A DNA stretch of 14,734 nucleotides from contig URJJ01000050.1 in the NCBI GenBank assembly GCA_900548185.1, positions 1-14,734 of the forward strand. Direction: 5' to 3'. This document shows, one piece after another, positions 7,422 through 14,685 of the stretch. Source of the stretch: an uncultured Opitutales bacterium. GTDB lineage: Bacteria > Verrucomicrobiota > Verrucomicrobiia > Opitutales > Intestinicryptomonadaceae. The notes beneath the pieces are model-generated. The model was not told the DNA's origin. It saw nothing but the letters and a program-made list of their open reading frames with translations, and did no database searches. The translations under genes and the position numbers were made by a program. The number at the start of each line of letters is the position of its first letter. Within the stretch, counting starts at the first letter, position 1.

Positions 7422-9247
7422 CCTTCCCCGTCCGCGCCCTGCTTTCGGCCGCGCTTTCGGCGCTCATGTTTTCATGCTCCGAGCCGCCGAAGATAGAGCG
7501 CGGCAGGTTTCCGCTCCCCGAGGGCGCCGAAATTGCTGACTGCGAGCCCGGGCGCTACGGCGGGGTGTTCGTGCTTTCCGGCTCGCAGGAGCCGATGACA
7601 TTCAACGACCTGATAAACACGGAGGCGGCCACGGGGGAGATAACGTCCCTCATGTTCTCGCCGCTCGTTTCGACCGACCCCTTCACTATGAAGCCCGCGC
7701 CGATGCTGGCGGAGTCCTGGGAGGTTTCGGAGGATTCAAAGACCTACGTCTTCAACCTCCGCCGGGGCGCGCGGTTCAGCGACGGCGCGGAAATCACGGC
7801 AGACGACGTGGTTTTCACTTTCGACTGCGTATTCGCCCCGCAAATCGGGCCCGACGGAAAGCCCGCGATAGACCCTTCAACCGGCCGCCCGCTTCTCCGC
7901 TACCCCTCCCGCTATGCCGGCCAGTACACGATAGGCGGGGAATATATAAAGTACAGGAAGCTTTCAAAGTACAGGGTTGAATTCACCACAAAGACCGTCT
8001 ATGCGCCGTTTATGACGGACATAGGCTTCCTGCCCGTCCTGCCCCGCCACAAGCTGCTTGACGCATTTGAAAACGGCACTCTCCAGCAGGCCTGGTCAAC
8101 GCAGACTGCGATAAACGACCCCTCCGAAATCGTTTCGAGCGGCCCGTTCATGCTCTATTCCTACCGCCCGGGCGAAAGGCTCGTGCTGGCCGCAAACCCG
8201 CATTTCTGGAAGGCCGACCGCGAGGGCCGCCGCCTGCCGTACATAGACTTTCTCATATTCAAGTTCGTCGCCGACATAAACACCTCGACGATACTCTTTG
8301 CGACCGGCCAGAGCGACGCGTCGGCAATCGACGCCGGGGACTACCCCTGGGTGCGCGAATGGGCCTCGACCTACGGGTTTAAAATCTACGAGCGCGGCCC
8401 GTCGTCGGGAATCTCGTTCATGTGGTTCAACCAGAATCCGGGCAGAAACGCGAAGGGGGTCCCCTATGTGAAGCCGTACAAGCTGAAATGGTTTCAGAGC
8501 CGGGCCTTCCGCAGGGCCGTCATGCAGGCCCTGGACCGCGACGGCCTCGTGGGGGGCGTATGGTTCGGGCGGGCAGTCAAACTGCACTCCATAATAAGCC
8601 CCGCAAACAGAAAATGGTACTCTCCTGACGTGGTTCGCTACGAATTCGACCCGGAAAAGGCCCTGAAAACCCTGTTTGAAGAGGGCTTCAGGCTGGACGC
8701 CTCCGGCGCCCTCCTGGATTCCGGCGGCAACCGCGTGGAGTTCAGCCTGCTCGTGGCGGACGGCTCAAAAAATTCCACGACCACTGCGACCACCATTGTG
8801 GACAACCTCAAGGGCATCGGCATATCCGTCAGGCTGGTGTTCCTCGACTTTGCCACTATCGTCTCGCGCATAGACGACACTTTCGACTACGAGGCCGCCA
8901 TGATGGGCTTTACCGGCGGCGGCGACCCCTCGGGCGGAAAGGCGATATACCGCTCGGACGGCTTCCTGCACGTGTGGAACCCGCGCCAGAAATCCCCGGC
9001 CACCGACTGGGAGAGGGAGATTGACGGGATAATGGACGCCCAGGAGGCGACGCTCGACGAGAGCCTGCGCTTTGAAAAAATCGCCCGGATGCAGAGGATT
9101 TTCTCCGAGGAGCTGCCGCTTATATTCCTGACTGCGCCGATGTCGTATTCGGGCATAAGAAAAAAGTGGCGCAATGTGAAAATCCCGCCCGTGGGTTCCA
9201 TAATCTGGAACATAGAGGAGCTGTACGAGGGGGGCGGGGATGATTAG
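7418..9247 (+). CDS. Oligopeptide ABC transporter substrate-binding protein (SBP family 5)
   Basis: This 609-residue protein is the extracytoplasmic receptor of a Dpp/Opp-type importer for peptides or similar solutes. It starts with a hydrophobic signal ending LMFSC, so Cys20 may be lipidated; the lipobox is weak (M-F-S-C). It has no twin-arginine motif, so it does not look like a Tat substrate. Family-5 signatures are clear: MLAESWEVSEDSKTYVFNLR at 96-115, GARFSDGAEITADDVVFTF at 117-135, SSGPFMLYSY at 240-249 with NPHFWKAD at 260-267. An insertion near residues 141-175 (PDGKPAIDPSTGRPLL) lengthens the early part of the protein. The ATG overlaps the tatC stop (ATGA) and its own stop overlaps the permease start by 8 bases, so the three genes are translationally coupled. 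The solute cannot be inferred from sequence alone. Confidence 0.93.
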   Translation: MTFPVRALLSAALSALMFSCSEPPKIERGRFPLPEGAEIADCEPGRYGGVFVLSGSQEPMTFNDLINTEAATGEITSLMFSPLVSTDPFTMKPAPMLAESWEVSEDSKTYVFNLRRGARFSDGAEITADDVVFTFDCVFAPQIGPDGKPAIDPSTGRPLLRYPSRYAGQYTIGGEYIKYRKLSKYRVEFTTKTVYAPFMTDIGFLPVLPRHKLLDAFENGTLQQAWSTQTAINDPSEIVSSGPFMLYSYRPGERLVLAANPHFWKADREGRRLPYIDFLIFKFVADINTSTILFATGQSDASAIDAGDYPWVREWASTYGFKIYERGPSSGISFMWFNQNPGRNAKGVPYVKPYKLKWFQSRAFRRAVMQALDRDGLVGGVWFGRAVKLHSIISPANRKWYSPDVVRYEFDPEKALKTLFEEGFRLDASGALLDSGGNRVEFSLLVADGSKNSTTTATTIVDNLKGIGISVRLVFLDFATIVSRIDDTFDYEAAMMGFTGGGDPSGGKAIYRSDGFLHVWNPRQKSPATDWEREIDGIMDAQEATLDESLRFEKIARMQRIFSEELPLIFLTAPMSYSGIRKKWRNVKIPPVGSIIWNIEELYEGGGDD

Positions 9248-11519
9248 GTACGTGGCAAGGCGCCTGCTTTCCACCGTCCCGCTCCTCGGGGCGGTGAGCC
9301 TGCTCGTATTCTTTCTGATGCACCTGGCCCCGGGGGACTTCCTGACGCAGGCGCGGAATTCCAAGGACATTTCGCCTGAAATCGTCCGCCAGCAGGAGCG
9401 AATGCTTGGCCTTGACAAGCCGTGGTACGTGCAGTACGGCATGTGGCTAAACAGCGTCTCCCCCGTAAAAACCTCCCTTCTACTGCCGGAAGACGCCCGC
9501 GCGGGCAAGCCCGCGGTGTATTTCGGCGCGCCGGATTTCGGCTACTCGTGGAGCTACAAGATTTCCGTCTCCCAGCTCCTGGGGCAGAGGATGTTCGCCA
9601 CCCTCCTGCTTTCGCTCGCGACGGTTTTTGTGACGTATGCGCTCGCCATCCCGCTGGGGGTGGCCGCCGCAATGAGGCGCGACGGCCTGTTCGACAGGCT
9701 GAGCGCGTTTCTGGCATACGCGTCTTTGAGCGTCCCGTACTTCTTCCTTGCGCTGCTTGCCGTGCTTTTTGCGGCGGTGACGGGGTGGCTGCCGACGGGG
9801 GGGCAGACTTCCATAATGTACGAATTCCTCACGCCCGCCGCAAAGTTCGGCGACTACGTCCGCCACATGGTTCTTCCCGTTGCGGTGCTTTCGGTGGGGG
9901 GCGTCGCCTCCGTCATGCGCGTCATGCGCGGCAATTTTCTGGACTATTCGCGCAGCGAATTTGCCACGGCCGCGCGCGCAAAGGGCCTGGGCGAAAACGC
10001 GGTGATGTTTAAGCACGTCCTGCGCAACGCGCTCAATCCCGTGATAACGTCTTTCGGTTTCGCCTTTTCTGGCCTTTTGTCGGGCGCGCTCCTCGTGGAG
10101 AACGTGATGAACTATCCGGGGCTTGGGCAGCTCATATATGCGGCCATAATGAAGCAGGACCAGTACGTGGTCATGGCAGGCGTGGTCATGGGATGCGTCA
10201 TGCTCGTGTTGGGGCAGCTTCTGGCGGATTTGCTCCTCGCTGCGGCCGACCCGCGCATACGCCTTGAAAACCCGCGCATCCCCTGGAAGTGGGCGCTTTC
10301 GCTTCTGGGCGGGGCGGTCCTTGCCGCAGCCGCAGCCGCGTGGGTTGCGGAGGCCGGGCCGGGGATTTCCGGGACGCTGGCCTCGTGGGCCGGGGCCGCA
10401 TGGAGGGTTGCGAGGTGGGTCGTGCTGGCGCCGCTTGCAATCGCCATCGTCTGGGCCGCCGCCTACTTCTGCAAAAACTTCCTGAAAAAAACCCTGAAAA
10501 GCCCGCGCGGGGCGCTCGCGCTCCTTGCGCTTTCGGCGCTCTATTTCGGAGCGGTGTTCGCCCCGGTCCTCGCCCCGTACGAGGCGTCCACGCCGTGCCT
10601 TTCGACCCCTTTCCACCCCCCGACCAGGATATTCTTCGAGGACGGCCGCCTGCGCGCGCAGATTTACGAGAATGTGGACCCGTCGTCCTCCGACTACCGG
10701 CCCGTCGAGGGCAGGAGCTTCCCCGTGAAATTTTTCGTCCCCAAGGCTGAGGAGAGGATACTGGGCTTCATCCCGACGTCCGTGGCGCTTTTCGGCGCGG
10801 ATTCCCCCGACCCGGACGCCAGAATATACCTTCTGGGCTCCGATTCCACGGGGCGCGACATCTTCTCCCGCCTTCTTTACGGCGCGCAGGTCTCCCTGGG
10901 CATAGGTTTTGTGGGCATTGCAATAACTATGGTGATAGGCTTTCTGGTGGGCGGCCTCGCGGGGTATTTCGGGGGGGCTTTCGACTTCGTTGCGATGCGC
11001 GTGGTTGAGTTTCTAATGGCGATTCCGGGGCTATACCTGCTGCTTGCCATGCGCTCGGCGATGGCGTCCTACTTCACGAGCTCCGAGATGTACCTCATGA
11101 TAGTTGTCATCCTTTCCATGATAGGGTGGGCCGGGGCGGCGCGCGTGATAAGGGGCATGTCGCTCTCGCTTGCAAAACGGCAGTTCGTTCAGGCTGCGCA
11201 GGCGATGGGCGAGTCCCCGGTGAGGATAATCCTCAGGCACTTTCTGCCCAACGTTTTGGGCTTTCTGATTGTCAGCGCAACGCTCTCGATTCCGGGCTAC
11301 ATCCTCGGCGAGGCGGCGCTTTCGTTTCTGGGCCTGGGGATACAGGAGCCGTCCGCATCCTGGGGGCTTATGCTGTCGCAGGCGCAGAACGACACGAAGG
11401 TGCTGATGCTCGGCTTTTGGTGGATGCTTCTGCCGGGCGGGGCGATATTTGTCACGGTGCTCGCATTCAACATTCTGGGCGACGTGCTGCGCGACATTGC
11501 GGACCCAAAGAAGGGCTGA
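9240..11519 (+). CDS. Fused Dpp/Opp-type permease (OppB-OppC in one chain)
   Basis: The 759-residue membrane protein joins two normally separate transporter permeases. Residues 1-340 are DppB/OppB-like: N-terminal membrane segment, HLAPGD at 28-33, ATPase-coupling EAA loop at 240-267 (FATAARAKGLGENAVMFKHV), NYPGLGQLIYAAI at 291-303, and the usual DPRIRL end. Residues about 420-759 are DppC/OppC-like: first segment and FAPVLAPY at 440-447, LLGSDSTGRDIFSRLLYGAQ at 531-550, second EAA loop at 649-671 (FVQAAQAMGESPVRIILRHF), EAALSFLGLGIQEPSASWG at 691-709, and the LGDVLRDIADPK end. The linker (341-420) has two more hydrophobic segments (about 351-371 and 392-411), an even number that keeps both EAA loops cytoplasmic. 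The loop between OppC segments 1 and 2 (446-530) is also long. No methionine occurs between residues 321 and 564, so no ATG-started separate OppC exists. No ATPase genes follow; they must lie elsewhere. Confidence 0.93.
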   Translation: MIRYVARRLLSTVPLLGAVSLLVFFLMHLAPGDFLTQARNSKDISPEIVRQQERMLGLDKPWYVQYGMWLNSVSPVKTSLLLPEDARAGKPAVYFGAPDFGYSWSYKISVSQLLGQRMFATLLLSLATVFVTYALAIPLGVAAAMRRDGLFDRLSAFLAYASLSVPYFFLALLAVLFAAVTGWLPTGGQTSIMYEFLTPAAKFGDYVRHMVLPVAVLSVGGVASVMRVMRGNFLDYSRSEFATAARAKGLGENAVMFKHVLRNALNPVITSFGFAFSGLLSGALLVENVMNYPGLGQLIYAAIMKQDQYVVMAGVVMGCVMLVLGQLLADLLLAAADPRIRLENPRIPWKWALSLLGGAVLAAAAAAWVAEAGPGISGTLASWAGAAWRVARWVVLAPLAIAIVWAAAYFCKNFLKKTLKSPRGALALLALSALYFGAVFAPVLAPYEASTPCLSTPFHPPTRIFFEDGRLRAQIYENVDPSSSDYRPVEGRSFPVKFFVPKAEERILGFIPTSVALFGADSPDPDARIYLLGSDSTGRDIFSRLLYGAQVSLGIGFVGIAITMVIGFLVGGLAGYFGGAFDFVAMRVVEFLMAIPGLYLLLAMRSAMASYFTSSEMYLMIVVILSMIGWAGAARVIRGMSLSLAKRQFVQAAQAMGESPVRIILRHFLPNVLGFLIVSATLSIPGYILGEAALSFLGLGIQEPSASWGLMLSQAQNDTKVLMLGFWWMLLPGGAIFVTVLAFNILGDVLRDIADPKKG

Positions 11520-11833
11520 CCCGTCGCGCCGCCTTTTTGGGGAATTGAAAAAACGGCTTCTCAGGGGCGGGGCTGCGGGCTCTTTTGCCTTTGAAATCCC
11601 CCGGCGCGCGGCGGGGCGTTTTCTGCGCCGGCCGGAAGGGTTGTCCCGGGCCTTTGCGCCGCATGGCGGCAAGGTTGGCGGAAGCGCCGCGCGGGAATTT
11701 GAAAACGGGCGTTTAACGTCGGATAGGTGAGGTAAGTTGCGGGACGGCTGGCGGCGTTTGGGGGCGGTTTTCCATACGGGGGGCGGAATTTTTCGCATTG
11801 TGTTCGGCGGCGCCTTTCGTAAATTGGCAGGTT
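11520..11833. other. Intergenic gap between permease and rph
   Basis: This 314-base gap has no convincing gene. It contains a loose inverted repeat GCCG-CC-TTTTT / AAAAAA-CGGC (11528-11557), just after the permease stop, and a 7-bp repeat CCGGCGC (11601-11607) / GCGCCGG (11625-11631). Neither is a good terminator. Close to rph, TTGTGT (11798-11803) and TAAATT (11820-11825), 16 bases apart, could form a weak sigma-70-type promoter, but it would start transcription almost at the rph ATG. Confidence 0.4.
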
Positions 11834-12568
11834 ATGGAAAATAAATTTGTGAGAGCGGACGGCAGGGCGTGCGACGAAATGAGGCCCGTGTCGTTCCAAA
11901 CCGGATTTGCGCCGCATGCGACCGGATCGGTTCTCGTGTCGTTCGGCAACACGAAGGTGATATGCGCGGCCTGCCTCGAAAAGAAAGTGCCGTCCTGGAT
12001 GAACTCCCTTGAGGTTCCGCAGGGCTGGATAAGCGCGGAGTACTCGATGCTCCCGTATTCGACGCTCACGCGCAAGCCGAGGCCGTCGATGGGCAAGCAG
12101 GACGGGCGCTCCGTCGAAATCCAGCGTCTCATCGGCCGCTCTCTCAGGGCCGTGGCCGACCTCACCAAAATTCCGGGCTATTCCCTGTGGCTCGACTGCG
12201 ACGTGCTCCAGGCCGACGGCGGAACGCGCACGGCCTCCATTTCGGGCGCCTATGTGGCGGCGAAGCTCGCCGTGAAAAAGCTCGTCGCCTCCGGCGAACT
12301 TGCCGCGGACCCCTTCACCGATTCGGTGGCCGCCGTTTCCGTCGGGATATGCGGCGGGCAGATACTTCTGGACCTCCCGTACCTTGAAGACAGCGCCGCC
12401 AGCGTGGATTCCAATATCGTCATGACGGGTTCCGGACGGTTTGTGGAGCTCCAGTCCACGGGCGAGGAGGCCACCTTTGGGGCCGACGACCTCTCCCGGC
12501 TGATAGAGCTTGCAAAAATCGGCATCTCAAACATCTCCCGCCTCCAGGAGGAGGCTCTCGCGGAATAG
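11834..12568 (+). CDS. rph: Ribonuclease PH
   Basis: RNase PH is a phosphate-dependent 3'-to-5' exonuclease that trims tRNA 3' ends, working as a hexameric ring in the cytoplasm. The 244 residues match the family (about 238-245). Signatures in order: RADGRACDEMRPV at 7-19, GNTKVICAACLE at 38-49, GWISAEYSMLPYST at 64-77, GRSVEIQRLIGRSLRAV at 91-107, DCDVLQADGGTRTASISGAY at 121-140, DLPYLEDSAASVDSNIVMT at 180-198. The phosphate site (Arg92 and Gly130-Thr131-Arg132) and metal-site aspartates (Asp180, Asp186) appear intact. The ATG at 11834 gives the standard short N-terminus; an in-frame ATG at 11798 would add 12 unrelated residues. Only a weak GCAGG precedes it. It sits 12 bases ahead of the small gene at 12581 and is probably co-transcribed with it. 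Confidence 0.97.
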   Translation: MENKFVRADGRACDEMRPVSFQTGFAPHATGSVLVSFGNTKVICAACLEKKVPSWMNSLEVPQGWISAEYSMLPYSTLTRKPRPSMGKQDGRSVEIQRLIGRSLRAVADLTKIPGYSLWLDCDVLQADGGTRTASISGAYVAAKLAVKKLVASGELAADPFTDSVAAVSVGICGGQILLDLPYLEDSAASVDSNIVMTGSGRFVELQSTGEEATFGADDLSRLIELAKIGISNISRLQEEALAE

Positions 12569-12580
12569 AAAGGCTCGGGC

Positions 12581-12916
12581 ATGTCGGAAAAAACTCCGGA
12601 AGAAGTCGCAGTCGATACGTTCCACAATCCCTATTCGTGCGCCCAGGCAGTGTTTGCGGCCTTCAGAAAGGACCCGTCTGAAGAGGACATGGCCTTTATG
12701 AAAGCCAACAGCGCGGGCCGCGCGGAAGGCGGGATTTGCGGGGCGCTCTTTGCCGCGCGCATGCTAGTCGGCGAGCCGCGCCGCCGCGAGGTGGACGCAT
12801 TTTTTGAGGAGCATGTCGGCGGAACTCAATGCCGCAGGATAAAGTCCGAGGCGCGCACGCCGTGCTCGCAGTGCGTGCTTTTCGGGGCGCGGGCCGCCGC
12901 CATGTTCATGGACTGA
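12581..12916 (+). CDS. C_GCAxxG_C_C family protein (putative redox protein)
   Basis: The 111-residue protein shows the spaced cysteines of the C_GCAxxG_C_C family, proposed to be redox-active and sometimes linked to electron transfer, but without a settled function. Visible pieces are FHNPYSCAQAVFAAF (14-28, Cys20), GRAEGGICGALFAAR (46-60, Cys53), GGTQCRRIK (80-88, Cys84) and TPCSQCVLFGARAA (93-106, Cys95 and Cys98). All five cysteines are in the expected order. It is somewhat short for the family (often 120-150), with little sequence after the last cysteine pair. No signal peptide is seen, so it is cytoplasmic. It starts 12 bases after rph and is followed by a hairpin that probably ends the transcript. 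Confidence 0.88.
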   Translation: MSEKTPEEVAVDTFHNPYSCAQAVFAAFRKDPSEEDMAFMKANSAGRAEGGICGALFAARMLVGEPRRREVDAFFEEHVGGTQCRRIKSEARTPCSQCVLFGARAAAMFMD

Positions 12917-12926
12917 CCCCTCGCCG

Positions 12927-12956
12927 CCTCCGGCGCGAGTCGCGCCGGGGGGCCTT
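12927..12956 (+). terminator. Hairpin ending the rph transcript (weak T-tract)
   Basis: A perfect 8-bp stem CCGGCGCG (12930-12937) / CGCGCCGG (12941-12948) with loop AGT is extended by about three pairs and followed only by CCTTT. It sits between two convergent genes, ending 12 bases before the next stop codon on the other strand, which suits a terminator. The minus strand has no T-run here, so how the facing gene's transcript ends is unclear. Confidence 0.55.
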
Positions 12957-12962
12957 TGCGCG

Positions 12963-14210
12963 TCAGTTCTTTTTGAAGTCGAAAAATTCGCCGTTTTTTC
13001 CAATGCACATCGAGGCGCGGATTTTCGCGCGGGGATTTTCAATGGTGAATGGGCTGCCTGAGGCGTAGTTCATCATCCGGCATCCGGAGAGGGAAACCGT
13101 CAGCGGCTTGTCGCCCCTTACAAGCATGTAGTCGAAGGACTTCCCCTCGCCGGTCAGGGCGGAATTTGTGCCCGAGAACGCCTCCACGTTTGAAATCGAC
13201 GTGTGGCCGATTCCGTCTATTATGAACGGGTGTATGTCTTTGAGGGTTTTTCCGGCGTTGGCTATTATTGAGCCCTGCGAAATCATCCACTGGCGGTTGA
13301 AGGGGTTGTCGCCGTCTTTTAATATGCCGACTGTCACGCAGTCCAGGTTGAAGTTTGTGAGCTGCCCGTAGGTGGCGGGCCCGAGGTATATTCCGCCGTA
13401 AACGCCGAACGTGAAAATATCCATCATCTGCGCGTTGTCGGTGCGGTCTATCCTGTACGAGAACGTCTTGCGCGCCACCACGGAGTCTATCACCTCCCTT
13501 GAAAACGGCCTGCCGAATTCGCGCATGTTCGCGGGGTTGACGTGGCAGTGCAGGATGCGGGGGATGTCGTAGCAGCGGTCTATCTTTATGAATTCCCCGC
13601 TTAGGGGATAGCCGTAGCAGTGTTCAAAGAGTATCTGCTCGCAGGCGTTGCCTTCGCCCGCGTGGAAGTCCATGGCGGTGAATTCGCCGAAGAATGTGAG
13701 GCACGAGAGCGTCACGCCCTCGACTACCGTGCGGTTTTTTGCCATCCGGATTGTGGGCTTATATTCTATAATTTTGTCGGCCCGCGTGTTGCTCTGTTCG
13801 GGATACCAGAACTGTATCCCCCTTATCTGTGTTGCGGACTCCACGGTTATGAAGGGGTTTTCCCTGTCTGTGATTTTAAAGAGCGACCCCGTCGGCTCGT
13901 TCCGCGACGGGTGCTTTGTGCCCCTGCCGACCGGCCCGTGCGCGCCGATTAGCGACACGTTCTTTTTCAGCACTATCCCGCCGTCCACATGGTATCCTCC
14001 CGCCGCCGGTTCAACGTACAGCGCCCCGCCGGACTCGGACATCTTGTCAATGGCCCTTTGCAGGTTTTCGCGGTTTTTTTCGGGCGGATTCCCGGGGAGC
14101 ACTCCGAATTCGCGTATGCTCCTCGCCCCGCCTGCGGAACCCTGCGCGGCGGCTCCGAAACATGCTGAAAAAGTAAGTATAAAAAAAGCAATGCCTGCGG
14201 CCGTCCTCAT
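12963..14210 (-). CDS. Secreted right-handed beta-helix protein, pectate-lyase-superfamily-like
   Basis: The 415-residue protein begins with a signal peptide (RTAAGIAFFILTFSACFGAA, cleavage probably near residue 22; lipidation of Cys17 is a weaker alternative). Residues about 31-90 have the start typical of pectate-lyase-3 / GH28-like beta-helix proteins: SIREFGVLPGNPPEKNRENL (31-50), QRAIDKMSESGGALYVEP (51-68), GGYHVDGGIVLKKNVSLIGA (71-90). Later repeats such as NRTVVEGVTLSC and HTSISNVEAFSG fit stacked beta-helix coils. It probably binds or cleaves an extracellular glycan; the substrate and catalytic residues cannot be assigned. The ATG at 14210 was chosen because it starts the signal peptide and has GGGAGG 7 bases upstream; an in-frame ATG at 14282 would add 24 residues before it. 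It is monocistronic as far as the window shows, and its base composition looks less GC-rich than the plus-strand operon. Confidence 0.8.
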   Translation of the reverse strand: MRTAAGIAFFILTFSACFGAAAQGSAGGARSIREFGVLPGNPPEKNRENLQRAIDKMSESGGALYVEPAAGGYHVDGGIVLKKNVSLIGAHGPVGRGTKHPSRNEPTGSLFKITDRENPFITVESATQIRGIQFWYPEQSNTRADKIIEYKPTIRMAKNRTVVEGVTLSCLTFFGEFTAMDFHAGEGNACEQILFEHCYGYPLSGEFIKIDRCYDIPRILHCHVNPANMREFGRPFSREVIDSVVARKTFSYRIDRTDNAQMMDIFTFGVYGGIYLGPATYGQLTNFNLDCVTVGILKDGDNPFNRQWMISQGSIIANAGKTLKDIHPFIIDGIGHTSISNVEAFSGTNSALTGEGKSFDYMLVRGDKPLTVSLSGCRMMNYASGSPFTIENPRAKIRASMCIGKNGEFFDFKKN

Positions 14211-14228
14211 AAATTCCTCCCTGAAAAG

Positions 14229-14262
14229 TGCAACTTGATGCAATATGGCAAAATGCGTATTG
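14229..14262 (-). promoter_or_regulatory. Repeat-rich upstream region of the beta-helix gene, possible operator
   Basis: Just above the ribosome-binding site are two TGCAA copies ten bases apart (14229-14233 and 14239-14243), a GCA-AAA-TGC palindrome (14249-14256 approximately) and an inverted repeat CAATA / TATTG with a 12-base spacer (14241-14262). In a GC-rich genome this AT-rich, symmetric patch is a reasonable promoter/operator candidate for substrate-controlled expression. No defined -35/-10 pair could be fixed. Confidence 0.3.
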
Positions 14263-14282
14263 GAAAATCCGCGCGAGCGCAA

Positions 14283-14685
14283 TCCAAAAATGCGTCGGGC
14301 GGCCCGTCCCTGCGCTTCCGGGCATCCTCCCTCCCGACAATCGAGGAATCGTATTTAAGGGCGAATCCCGGCGCCCGTGGCCGCCTTGCCCGCCTCGTCT
14401 TCGGGTGTTTCCGTCCCGAATGCCCGCCCGCTTTCGATTGCAGCCAGGTTTATGCGCACCGTGAGGCTTTCGGCTTTACTCCCGCAAGGCGCAGGCATTT
14501 CGCAGAGCGCCGAGAGAACCTCAAAGGCGATTCGCTGCCGGGTTGCTTTTCACTTTGCGGAATCCCTTGCGCGCGCGCCAAATCCATTCCGCCTGCGCAC
14601 ACGCGCGCCGCATTCTCATCCGACCCCACACCCTTCGGCAATCAAACCCCGAATCCGACTCCTTGAAAGCGCACGATTCCCACCC
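14283..14685. other. Right-end stretch without a convincing gene
   Basis: About 400 bases have no recognisable complete gene. On the minus strand a frame from about 14559 down to a TAA at 14357-14355 reads in part IAFEVLSALCEMPAPCG, then LTVRINLAAIESGRAFGTE. It is about 65 codons with no good start or ribosome-binding site, an upstream stop in the same frame, and lower third-position GC than the real genes. It might be the remnant of a gene end or chance. Plus-strand frames here, including one running into the adapter and ending SLIHI, look like artefacts. Confidence 0.4.

Noticed and set aside
7418..7480. Twin-arginine signal on the binding protein that would link it to TatC
   Set aside because: The N-terminus (MTFPVRALLSAALSALMFSC) has a single Arg and no RR motif; it looks like a Sec/lipoprotein signal.
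9480..10616. Minus-strand open frame of 378 codons opposite the permease
   Set aside because: Antisense of a membrane-protein gene; the highly charged Arg/Lys/His-rich translation is what reverse-complemented hydrophobic codons give.
51..14685. CRISPR arrays, tRNA or rRNA genes, insertion sequences, phage or integrase genes
   Set aside because: I saw no regularly spaced repeats, no tRNA-like or rRNA-like segments, no transposase or integrase motifs and no terminal inverted repeats other than the library adapters.
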